Assembly (NCBI GenBank): GCA_963810615.1
Contig: CAWEOA010000002.1
Span: 1-64,000 of the forward strand
Reading direction: 5' to 3'
From: JARRQJ01 sp963810615
Lineage (GTDB): Bacteria; Pseudomonadota; Gammaproteobacteria; DRLM01
Length of the DNA: 64,000 nt
Shown: piece by piece, positions 52,737-61,282 of the stretch
Position numbering within the stretch: position 1 is the first letter of the stretch
Layout of the letters: every line of letters starts with the position of its first letter
Notes under the pieces: model-generated
What the model was told of the DNA's origin: nothing
What the model saw: the letters and a program-made list of their open reading frames with translations, nothing else
Databases searched by the model: none
Position numbers and translations under genes: made by a program

Positions 52737-52823
52737 GCCGGGATGGCGGAACTGGTAGACGCGCCGGACTCAAAATCCGGTGATGGTGACATCGTGGGAG
52801 TTCGATTCTCCCTCCCGGCACCA
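52737..52823 (+). tRNA. tRNA-Leu (anticodon CAA)
   Basis: Acceptor GCCGGGA pairs with TCCCGGC; the anticodon stem CCGGA/TCCGG encloses CTCAAAA, giving CAA. A long variable arm (TGATGGTGACATCG) marks class II, the T-loop has GTTCGATTC, and CCA is encoded at 52821-52823. Confidence 0.97.
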
Positions 52824-53041
52824 CAGAATTATGCGCCTGTAAAAGCGACAATTGACGCCGTGTGCTAAAGTTTTGACCAAAACTAACGCTAATTTTGTAC
52901 AAGATAGCGCCACTACGGTCTCTCACCTATACTCAGTCCGACAACAACATTGGGGTAATGGCCCTCTTACAGCATATTTTTGCCGCAAAGCAATACACAA
53001 TTAACAATATCTTCTAATTCCATGAAGCGAGGCAGTAAATC

Positions 53042-55600
53042 ATGAGTGGGACACGCTTCAGCATTGAGGTTCAACCGACATTACCGGAGCGCCTGCAGCG
53101 CCTGGAAGAATTATCCAACGACTTGCTCTACAGTTGGGACCGGCGGGTACGAGGACTGTTCGTGCGCCTCGATAAAGAGCTGTGGGAACAGTGCGACCAT
53201 AACCCCAAATTATTCCTACGCCGCGTCGCACAGAACCGCCTCGATGAGGCGGCGGAAGACCGGGTCTTCGTGGAAGATTTCAACCGCGCCTTGTCGGCCT
53301 ACGACACCTATAATCAAGAGCATACGCGGAGCATCGTCACTCCCCACCTTGATCCCAATCAAGACCTGGTCGCCTATTTTTGCGCCGAATTCGGTTTACA
53401 TGAAAGCCTGCCCATCTATTCCGGCGGCCTGGGGATCCTGGCGGGGGATCACTGCAAGGCCGCCAGCGATCTGGCCATACCCTTCGTCGCCGTAGGGATG
53501 CTGTATCGTCAGGGATACTTCAATCAGACCATTGACGGCCAAGGCAAACAGATCGCCCATTACGCGCCGACCGCTTTTTCCCAACTACCCCTGCAAGCGG
53601 CACGCGACGACGCCGGTCAAGAATTGCACGTTCACGTCGCCATCGCCGACCGACGGGTCACCCTCAAGGTCTGGGAGGCCAAGGCCGGTCACATCCGCAT
53701 GTTCTTTCTTGACAGCGACGTTCCGGACAACAGCCCCATGGATCGCTCCATCACCTATCAACTCTATGGCGGCGACATCCACACCCGTATCCAACAGGAG
53801 ATCGTGCTGGGCATCGGCGGGGTACGGGCCCTGCGCGCCCTGGGCCTGCAACCCAGCGTGTGGCACATCAATGAAGGCCACGCCTCCTTCCTCACCGTAG
53901 AACGTATCCGCGAACATGTGGAACGCGGCATGGACTTTGATACGGCCTTGGAAGTAGTGGCGGCGGGAACGGTTTTCACCACCCACACACCGGTGGCGGC
54001 CGGTCACGACATCTTCGACCGACATCTGATGGAAACCTATTTCGGCGAATTTGTAAAACAACTCAGGATCAGCCTGCCGCAGTTCCTGGAATTGGGTCTG
54101 AGCCCCAGCAATGAAAACGGTTTCAACCAGACATCGCTGGCCTTGCGCTGCTCACGCTTCCATAACGGCGTCAGCCGCATCCACGGCGAGGTGGCATCGC
54201 GCATGGAGAGCTATGTTTGGCCGCAGATTCCGGCCGAGGAAAATCCTATCTCCTATATCACCAACGGCGTCCACGTCCCCACCTTTCTGGCGCGCGAATG
54301 GATGAGTCTTTTTGACATGCGCTTTGGCGGTGAATGGCGCAACGAACTCGGTAGCGAAGACTATTGGGCGCGGATAGAAGAGATCCCCGACCACAGCTTT
54401 TGGAGTCTACGCCAGTCTTTAAAGACTGAGTTACTGGAGGAGGTGCACGACCGCGCCTCGCGCCAACACCGTCGCAGCGGTTTGAGCGCCACTCAGATCA
54501 AGCGCATCACTCGCGCCCTGTCGGCTGATAATACCGATATCCTGACCGTGGGTTTCGCGCGACGCTTTGCCACCTACAAACGCGCGACACTGCTGTTTTC
54601 CGACCCGACGCGCTTGGCACGTCTCCTCAACAACCCGCAGCGACCGGTACTGTTGATCTTCGCCGGCAAGGCCCATCCCCACGACGTCCCCGGGCAGCAG
54701 CTTATTAAAATGATCCACGACTTTTCGCGCCGCCCCGAATTCGAGGGCAAGATCATTCTATTGGAGGGCTACGACCTGGCCCTGGGCCGCAAACTGGTGA
54801 CCGGCGTGGATGTCTGGCTCAATACCCCCGAGTATCCGCTGGAGGCCAGCGGCACCTCTGGAGAAAAGGCGGGCATCAACGGCGTTTTGAACCTCAGCGT
54901 ATTGGACGGTTGGTGGGGCGAAGGCTATAACGGCGAAAACGGCTGGGCGATCACGCCTCACGGTCCTGAGTATGACCCGGAGTTCCGTGACCGGGAGGAA
55001 GGTAACGAATTGCTGGACATCCTGGAAAAAGATGTCATCCCCATGTACTACGACCGCAACGGCCACGGCTATCCGGAGCAGTGGGTAAAGATGTCCAAGG
55101 CCTCCATGAAATCCCTGATCCCGCGCTATAACGCCGAGCGCATGGTGATGGACTATATCGTTCGCTTTTACAGTCAGGCGAGCCGCCAACGCAGCGCCCT
55201 CAGCGAACGCGAGTATACGCCGGCGCGGGAACTCGCCAAATGGAAAAAGCAGATCATCCACGCCTGGCCGCAGCTCAGCGCCCACCGTATCGAACCGACC
55301 CCCTCGCAGATCATGGCGGGGGAAACCCTGCCCTTGGAAGTGACCGTCAATCTGAACGGGTTATCCCCCCAAGACGTCACCATGGAATGCCTGGTGGGAT
55401 CGCCGTCGGAGGCAAATGATTTCGTGGTCCATTCCAGCCACCTCTTCCACCCCGCGGAGGCCGGCCACGGCGATGAAGCCCTCTACCGCCTCGACTTGCA
55501 GCCGCCGCTGTCGGGCTTGCAGTACTATAAAATACGTATCTATCCCTCTCATCCCCTGCTGAGCCATCGCTTTGAGATGGGACGCATGCTCTGGATTTAA
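53042..55600 (+). CDS. glgP: Alpha-glucan (glycogen) phosphorylase, GT35
   Basis: Releases glucose 1-phosphate from glycogen or maltodextrin. 852 residues of the AgpA-type subfamily, which carries its own N-terminal domain (LPERLQRLEELSNDLLYSWD). The active-site region includes IYSGGLGILAGDH and YRQGYFNQ, and the PLP lysine is in SGTSGEKAGINGVLNLS near residue 608. GAGG sits nine to ten bases before the ATG. First gene of the glycogen block. Confidence 0.95.
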   Translation: MSGTRFSIEVQPTLPERLQRLEELSNDLLYSWDRRVRGLFVRLDKELWEQCDHNPKLFLRRVAQNRLDEAAEDRVFVEDFNRALSAYDTYNQEHTRSIVTPHLDPNQDLVAYFCAEFGLHESLPIYSGGLGILAGDHCKAASDLAIPFVAVGMLYRQGYFNQTIDGQGKQIAHYAPTAFSQLPLQAARDDAGQELHVHVAIADRRVTLKVWEAKAGHIRMFFLDSDVPDNSPMDRSITYQLYGGDIHTRIQQEIVLGIGGVRALRALGLQPSVWHINEGHASFLTVERIREHVERGMDFDTALEVVAAGTVFTTHTPVAAGHDIFDRHLMETYFGEFVKQLRISLPQFLELGLSPSNENGFNQTSLALRCSRFHNGVSRIHGEVASRMESYVWPQIPAEENPISYITNGVHVPTFLAREWMSLFDMRFGGEWRNELGSEDYWARIEEIPDHSFWSLRQSLKTELLEEVHDRASRQHRRSGLSATQIKRITRALSADNTDILTVGFARRFATYKRATLLFSDPTRLARLLNNPQRPVLLIFAGKAHPHDVPGQQLIKMIHDFSRRPEFEGKIILLEGYDLALGRKLVTGVDVWLNTPEYPLEASGTSGEKAGINGVLNLSVLDGWWGEGYNGENGWAITPHGPEYDPEFRDREEGNELLDILEKDVIPMYYDRNGHGYPEQWVKMSKASMKSLIPRYNAERMVMDYIVRFYSQASRQRSALSEREYTPARELAKWKKQIIHAWPQLSAHRIEPTPSQIMAGETLPLEVTVNLNGLSPQDVTMECLVGSPSEANDFVVHSSHLFHPAEAGHGDEALYRLDLQPPLSGLQYYKIRIYPSHPLLSHRFEMGRMLWI

Positions 55601-55621
55601 ATCAGCACCGCAAACCCAAGT

Positions 55622-55649
55622 CCGCGGGGTCGCCACGTGCGCCCCGCGG
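55622..55649. terminator. GC-rich hairpin after glgP
   Basis: CCGCGGGG (55622-55629) pairs perfectly with CCCCGCGG (55642-55649) around a 12-base loop, 20 bases after the glgP stop. There is no T-tract, so it may stabilise the mRNA end rather than terminate. Confidence 0.4.
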
Positions 55650-55833
55650 CCACCAGATCTGAGCAATCAGCCGCCACCCCGCTTGATCACGGACGAGAGG
55701 GTACCGTCTGACGTGAGTACGGCCCGCCCTCACTTTGACCCGCGACCGACTGATTTGACGGTTCTTTTATTATTTCGTGATATATCCGTGATCTTGGTGC
55801 GCGACACTGGTCTGCAACCCAGGATTGACCATC

Positions 55834-56607
55834 ATGATTAAGCTCACCGCATTTATAGGCCTGATAGCGGCCGTGGCAATCGCCAACCTTGCAGCGGCTG
55901 CAAGTCTCACCCTTTCCAGCCACGAACAGCGCACCGCCCTGATCGAACTCTACACCTCGGAAGGCTGCAGCAGTTGTCCGCCCGCGGAGCGCTGGTTAAG
56001 CCGCTTACAGGATGATCCGCGCTTGTGGATACAAATCGTGCCGCTTGCCTTCCATGTGGACTACTGGAATTATCTCGGCTGGCGCGACCGCTTTGCGGAT
56101 GCACGCTTTTCACAACGACAAGGCGATTATCAACAACACGATTACCTGAAAACAATATACACCCCTGCCGTCATGAAAAATGGCCGGGAATGGCGCGGCT
56201 GGTCCTACAGTGATATCCCGCTGTCTACCCATGAGGATCGAGCCGGGATACTCAAAGCCACTATCGGAGACGAGAAATCCAGTGCGCAATTCATCCCCGT
56301 CTACCGCGGACAATCCCGCCTCATGCTTAACGTAGCCTTGCTCGGCTCTCATCTATCGACCCGCGTCGCAGCGGGTGAAAATGCCGGCAAAATCTTAAGG
56401 CATGATTTTGTCGTACTGAATTTTCATCAATTCATACAAGTATCACAAGACGGACAGTTTCGCTGGAAACTGCCCGGACTCTTAAAGAATGCACGACAGG
56501 ACACATCGGCTATCGCCTTGTGGGTCACGGCAGTGAATGATCCGACCCCGCGGCAGGCTACCGGAGGATGGATAAAATCAAGAAAAAGATCGACGCTTAG
56601 CGATTAA
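55834..56607 (+). CDS. DUF1223 secreted thioredoxin-like protein
   Basis: 257 residues. Signal peptide MIKLTAFIGLIAAVAIANLA with cleavage near AAA-S. LIELYTSEGCSSCPPAERWL at the mature N-terminus holds a CxxC (CSSC) in a thioredoxin-like fold, followed by FHVDYWNYLGWRDRFAD, typical of DUF1223. Periplasmic; function unknown. The start at 55834 has AGGA nine bases upstream. It lies between glgP and convergent malQ, overlapping the malQ end by four bases. Confidence 0.85.
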   Translation: MIKLTAFIGLIAAVAIANLAAAASLTLSSHEQRTALIELYTSEGCSSCPPAERWLSRLQDDPRLWIQIVPLAFHVDYWNYLGWRDRFADARFSQRQGDYQQHDYLKTIYTPAVMKNGREWRGWSYSDIPLSTHEDRAGILKATIGDEKSSAQFIPVYRGQSRLMLNVALLGSHLSTRVAAGENAGKILRHDFVVLNFHQFIQVSQDGQFRWKLPGLLKNARQDTSAIALWVTAVNDPTPRQATGGWIKSRKRSTLSD

Positions 56608-58070
56608 CTTCGCCCGTACAACGCGCACAGATGGCGTAACCGTGACGCCAAACCGACATCGACTTGGTCCCAATTAAAACGCCAACGCCAATTGCCGTCG
56701 GGTTTCCCCGGAATATTCATGCGATGCTCGCTGCCCAATTCCAGCACGTCCTGCATAGGGATCATCGCCAGGGTAGCAACCGCAGCCATCGCCGCCCGAA
56801 TCAATGACCAGGGCATGGGTTCACCGGACGAGTGCAGATATTCATCTACATGATTCCGAGTCTCTGCAGATAAGCTGTGATACCAGCCCACGCTGGTATC
56901 GTTGTCATGCGTACCGGTATAAACCACCGCCAGGTGGTGGTGATTATGCGGCAGATAAGGATTGGCGGAGCCGCCGTCGAAGGCGAACTGTAATATCTTC
57001 ATCCCGGGGAAACCATGCCGCAGGCGCAAGGCCTCCACCTCGGGAGTAATAAGACCCAAGTCCTCCGCCACCACTGGCAAAGGGTCGAAGTGCCTGCGCA
57101 GTACGTCGAACAAGGCATCACCCGGTGCCGGTACCCAGCGGCCGTTCATGGCGGTGTCGTGGTCGGCAGGTATTTCCCAATAGGCCTCGAAGCCGCGAAA
57201 ATGATCGATACGCACCAGATCAAATAATTGTAATTGGGTCCCGAGGCGCGTCACCCACCACTGAAAGCCTTCTTGCTCCATACGCTCCCAGCGGTAATGG
57301 GGATTGCCCCAGAGCTGCCCGGTAGCAGAGAAGTAATCCGGCGGCACACCGGCCACCACCGTCGGCCGACCTGCTTCATCCAATTGAAAATAATCCCGCT
57401 GCGCCCAGACATCGGCGCTGTCGTGGGCGACGAAGATCGGCAAGTCCCCGAACAACAGCACCCCATGACGGTTGGCGTAGTCCTTCAATGACCGCCATTG
57501 TTGCGAAAACACAAACTGCTCGAATCGGATCAACTCCAAGGCATCCCGATATTGCTGCCGCGCCGCCTGCAAACTCGCCGGATCACGATCACGCAACTGC
57601 GCCGGCCAGTCTATCCATGAGGCATGGTGATGCGCCTCGCGCAGCACCGCGTACAAGGCATAGTCTTCCAGCCACTGGCGGTTGGTTTCGACAAATTCAG
57701 AATAGTGGCGCTTGTCCGCCTCACCTGCGCGTTGCATGAAACCCTGATAGGCGGTGTTCAACAGGCGCTGCTGAATCGCGGGCGTTGCAGGCAATTCAGC
57801 AAGCGACGCCTCCAACCAGCCGGCGCTCACCAACAACTCGGCGCTGATATACAAGGGATTGCCCGCATGCAGGGACAAACATTGATAGGGAGACCCGTCA
57901 TCATGGGTGGGACCGACCGGCAAGAACTGCCATACGCTCTGCCCGGCCGCTACGAGGAAGTCAACAAATCGATAGGCTTCGGGGCCCAAAGTACCACACG
58001 CCCCCCCACCCGGCAGGGACGTAAGGTGCAGCAAAATGCCCGCACGACGCGTTACCAATGGATTCATCAC
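56604..58070 (-). CDS. malQ: 4-alpha-glucanotransferase (amylomaltase), GH77
   Basis: Disproportionates maltodextrins. 488 residues. RRAGILLHLTSLPGG, GDLPIFVAHDSADVWA and VRIDHFRGFEAYW (catalytic nucleophile Asp), EDLGLITPEV (acid/base) and YTGTHDNDTSVGWY are the GH77 motifs. Ten bases after the GH57 gene, so in one transcript with glgC and GH57. Confidence 0.96.
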   Translation of the reverse strand: MMNPLVTRRAGILLHLTSLPGGGACGTLGPEAYRFVDFLVAAGQSVWQFLPVGPTHDDGSPYQCLSLHAGNPLYISAELLVSAGWLEASLAELPATPAIQQRLLNTAYQGFMQRAGEADKRHYSEFVETNRQWLEDYALYAVLREAHHHASWIDWPAQLRDRDPASLQAARQQYRDALELIRFEQFVFSQQWRSLKDYANRHGVLLFGDLPIFVAHDSADVWAQRDYFQLDEAGRPTVVAGVPPDYFSATGQLWGNPHYRWERMEQEGFQWWVTRLGTQLQLFDLVRIDHFRGFEAYWEIPADHDTAMNGRWVPAPGDALFDVLRRHFDPLPVVAEDLGLITPEVEALRLRHGFPGMKILQFAFDGGSANPYLPHNHHHLAVVYTGTHDNDTSVGWYHSLSAETRNHVDEYLHSSGEPMPWSLIRAAMAAVATLAMIPMQDVLELGSEHRMNIPGKPDGNWRWRFNWDQVDVGLASRLRHLCALYGRS

Positions 58071-58079
58071 AATGGCCGC

Positions 58080-59792
58080 TTATTCCGCCTGCCCGGGACG
58101 CATTGTCCCCCCGTGCTGGGGTGAACCGCCGCCGTGGCTGATCGTTTGTGTTAGATAACCCGGCGGCTCCTCGCCCATCATGTGATAGAGATTGGCCAAA
58201 TGCAATCTAAAGAGACGCTCGAAATCCAGTACCGTGCCGCTAGGATTATAGTCACCGAACCACCAGAACCAATCGGAACCCTCGCATATTGCCAGCTGCC
58301 GTTCCGCAGCCTCGCGATGCTCGCCGATGAGCTGACCGCTGGCGACGGCTTTGTCGAACGCCATCTTGGCGTCACCAAGAACATCCCAGGCGCGGTTCTT
58401 ATCCTTGTCCCCAATCCAGGTGGAGAAGGTACCGTACACCCAACTCCCGGCAACCAACCGCGGCAGAGATGACACCTGCCCCCCTTCACTCAGATAATCC
58501 GAGAATGTGGTCAAACGAATGCGCGGGTGCGTTGACAGCCGCGTATAGAGCGCGTTGAGGAAATAGTAGCCGTTATTCGGATAAAATTCCCAGGCATTCT
58601 CCCCGTCCAAGATGATGGGAACCAGATAATCGCCGCCGTCACTGCAGGCGTCATCTATGGTCTCGAGATGCGTCACCAGATTATTGACCGCATCGTCACC
58701 GTGCCATGTGGAGTAGGTAAAACCGATCATGTCCGACAAGCCGTCATCGCGGAAAAAACAGGCGATATCACCGGCATCGGCGACCCGGCAAGGTCGGTAT
58801 AGCTGTTGTTCCCGCGATACCCCATGAACCTTGCCGGAAGCCTTCAAGCTGTGTTGCAACACGGCGCCACCCGACGCCGCCCAATGAAATCCCGCGTCGG
58901 AGAACAGTTTTAAAGCAGCCGCACTGACACTGCCTTCTGACGGCCAGCAACCCGTGGGTTTGAAACCGAAGTAACGCTGGAAGGTGGCCAGGCCCTGTTC
59001 AATATGGGCGCGCGCCCGTTCTTCACCCCCGGGATAACGCGGCAACAACGGCAAGGGGACATCGACCATGGCCTCCCGTGCACTGCCCAAATCCGATAGC
59101 AAGGGAATGATGGGATGGGCGTAGGGGTTCACCGACAATTCCACCTGCCCACGTTCCGCCAAGGCGCGGTAGCGGGCGATAATTCCGCCTACCGAATCAG
59201 CGATGATCTCCAGCAGCTCGCGACGATCGTGCAGGGAGAAGGCCGTCTCCTTATCCATCAAGCGCTTCACGCGAACATCGCGGCGCTTCACCGTTTCACC
59301 CAGCCAGGCGAGGTGATACCACACCACCAGGTCGCTCAAGTACTGCTCGCCCATGTACATGATGGCTTCGGGTTTATCGTCCAACCATTCCGCGATGTCG
59401 GCAAGTCGCTTGTAGGCGGGATAAGGATCGATCAAGCGTTCCTTATTGGCGCGCAGGCAGATCTTTATCAAGTCGAGACGCTGTTCGCGCCGCACCGGCA
59501 AGGCGGGCTCGTCCAGTGCAGCCAGCAAGGGATCACGCAAGGCGGATGCATCTTTGAGATAACCGTGCAGTTGATTAGCGTAATCGTTGATCTGATCCAG
59601 CAATACCGGCGCAAAATTCACCACGGCTCGCGCCGCCGGCACATCCTCCAGATGAGCGGCCATATCCGCATAGTCCTTCATCGCGTGCAGATAGGTCCAC
59701 GGCAACTGATACTCACCGCTCACCAGGTCCCGATACTCCGGCTGATGCATGTGCCAGCACAGCACCACGTTTAAACGTTTTTTAGCGGACAT
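58080..59792 (-). CDS. Glycoside hydrolase family 57 protein
   Basis: 570 residues, predicted alpha-glucan hydrolase, branching or transferase enzyme. GH57 motifs in order: WHMHQPEY (about 13-20), ELSVNPYAHPIIPLL, GCWPSEGSVS near 280 with the catalytic Glu, and FFRDDGLSDMIGF near 348 with the acid/base Asp. No signal peptide, so cytoplasmic. The specificity cannot be read off. Overlaps glgC by 11 bases and lies 10 bases before malQ. Confidence 0.9.
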   Translation of the reverse strand: MSAKKRLNVVLCWHMHQPEYRDLVSGEYQLPWTYLHAMKDYADMAAHLEDVPAARAVVNFAPVLLDQINDYANQLHGYLKDASALRDPLLAALDEPALPVRREQRLDLIKICLRANKERLIDPYPAYKRLADIAEWLDDKPEAIMYMGEQYLSDLVVWYHLAWLGETVKRRDVRVKRLMDKETAFSLHDRRELLEIIADSVGGIIARYRALAERGQVELSVNPYAHPIIPLLSDLGSAREAMVDVPLPLLPRYPGGEERARAHIEQGLATFQRYFGFKPTGCWPSEGSVSAAALKLFSDAGFHWAASGGAVLQHSLKASGKVHGVSREQQLYRPCRVADAGDIACFFRDDGLSDMIGFTYSTWHGDDAVNNLVTHLETIDDACSDGGDYLVPIILDGENAWEFYPNNGYYFLNALYTRLSTHPRIRLTTFSDYLSEGGQVSSLPRLVAGSWVYGTFSTWIGDKDKNRAWDVLGDAKMAFDKAVASGQLIGEHREAAERQLAICEGSDWFWWFGDYNPSGTVLDFERLFRLHLANLYHMMGEEPPGYLTQTISHGGGSPQHGGTMRPGQAE

Positions 59793-61038
59793 AACGTCTA
59801 CGATCGCCCAGCATCTCCGGAATCACCAGCACCACACCTTCGGGGGACACATAAAAACGTTCGGCATCCTCTTCCGGATTCTCTCCGATCACCATGCCGT
59901 CGGGGATGTGGCAAAACTTATCTACCACCACTTTACGCAGCCGGCAATTCTTTCCGACTTCAACGTCGGGCAACACCACGCAGTCACGCAGGGACGCCCC
60001 CGCGTTCAGCACCACGTTGGAAAACAGCAGCGAATGGCGCACCTCGGCACCGGAGATGATGCAACCGCCCGAGACCATGGAATCGATGGCCATACCGCGC
60101 CGATCATCGTCATCGAAAACGAACTTGGCCGGCGGGAGTTGCGCCTGGTAGGTCCAGATCGGCCAGGTTTCATCATAGAGATTCAGCTCCGGAGTAACAC
60201 CGATCAATTCCATGTTCGCCGCCCAGAAGGCATCGACGGTGCCCACATCCCGCCAATAGGCCTGCTCGCCTTTTTCATCGCGAAATGGGTAGGCCATGGC
60301 CCGATATTTGTCGATGATGCGCGGGATAATATCTTTACCGAAATCGTGAGTGGAAGTAGTAGTGTCGGAATCTCGGATGAGCTGCTCGTACAGAAACAGG
60401 GTATTGAAAATGTAGATGCCCATGGAGGCCAGGGCCGTATCTTTTTTCCCCGGCGTCGGCTGAGGATCATCTGGTTTTTCCGCAAACCCGGTGACCTGCC
60501 AATCGTCATCCACCGACATCACCCCGAAGGCTTTGGCCTGTTCCAGCGGCACCTCGATGGCACCGATGGTGAGATCCGCGCCCTTGGCGACGTGATAGGC
60601 AATCATGGGACCATAGTCCATCTTGTAAATATGATCTCCGGCCAAAATCAATACGTATTCCGGCCGATGGCTGCGGATGATATCCAGGTTTTGAAATACC
60701 GCGTCCGCCGTCCCCGTGTACCACGAGGTCTTGATGCGCTGCTGGGCCGGAACCAACTCCACAAACTCACCCAGTTCGGCGCGCAGAAAACCCCAACCTT
60801 GTTGGATATGGCGAATAAGCGAATGGGCTTTGTATTGAGTCAATACCGCGATGCGCCGAATTCCGGAATTGAGGCAATTGGAGAGGGGAAAGTCGACGAT
60901 GCGAAATTTGCCTCCGAACGGTACGGCTGGCTTTGCCCGCCACAGCGTCAGGTGCTTTAAGCGCGAGCCGCGCCCCCCAGCCAAGATCAGCGCCAACGTA
61001 TCCTGCGTAAGACGGCTGACAAAACGTTCTGTTTGCAT
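59782..61038 (-). CDS. glgC: Glucose-1-phosphate adenylyltransferase
   Basis: Makes ADP-glucose, the committed step of bacterial glycogen synthesis. 418 residues. ALILAGGRGSRLKHLT, RAKPAVPFGGKFRIVDF, SNCLNSGIRRIAV and the allosteric C-terminal beta-helix are present. The start at ATG 61038 is ten bases after GGGGGA; a TTG at 61047 is too close to that site. The leader has a cluster of GGA motifs. First gene of glgC-GH57-malQ, divergent from glgB. Confidence 0.96.
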   Translation of the reverse strand: MQTERFVSRLTQDTLALILAGGRGSRLKHLTLWRAKPAVPFGGKFRIVDFPLSNCLNSGIRRIAVLTQYKAHSLIRHIQQGWGFLRAELGEFVELVPAQQRIKTSWYTGTADAVFQNLDIIRSHRPEYVLILAGDHIYKMDYGPMIAYHVAKGADLTIGAIEVPLEQAKAFGVMSVDDDWQVTGFAEKPDDPQPTPGKKDTALASMGIYIFNTLFLYEQLIRDSDTTTSTHDFGKDIIPRIIDKYRAMAYPFRDEKGEQAYWRDVGTVDAFWAANMELIGVTPELNLYDETWPIWTYQAQLPPAKFVFDDDDRRGMAIDSMVSGGCIISGAEVRHSLLFSNVVLNAGASLRDCVVLPDVEVGKNCRLRKVVVDKFCHIPDGMVIGENPEEDAERFYVSPEGVVLVIPEMLGDRRRYVR

Positions 61039-61107
61039 ATGATCCAAATCCCCCCACTATTATGCTGACGGAATCCGGAATGACCATCCGGACCCTTCCC
61101 CATCTCC
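61039..61107 (-). promoter_or_regulatory. glgC leader with six GGA motifs, candidate CsrA target
   Basis: On the minus strand, GGA occurs at 61043-61045, 61049-61051, 61074-61076, 61087-61089, 61097-61099 and 61105-61107. One is in the Shine-Dalgarno GGGGGGA. TCCGGA at 61074-61079 and again at 61087-61092 can pair as a stem with a seven-base loop. CsrA blocks glgC translation in E. coli through such sites. Confidence 0.55.
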
Positions 61108-61282
61108 CCGCAGCCGGAGGATAGGACAGCCGCCCAAGTGAATATGTTAACATTAGTAGAGAAAGGAAAGGTGTGACATGCTGCCATTTAGCCAATAATC
61201 AGCAGGTCATGATCGTCCGATGGAATATTGGCAGTAGACTGCTAGCATAATGGAAAGACTCCGGCACCTTGAGGGATGCACC

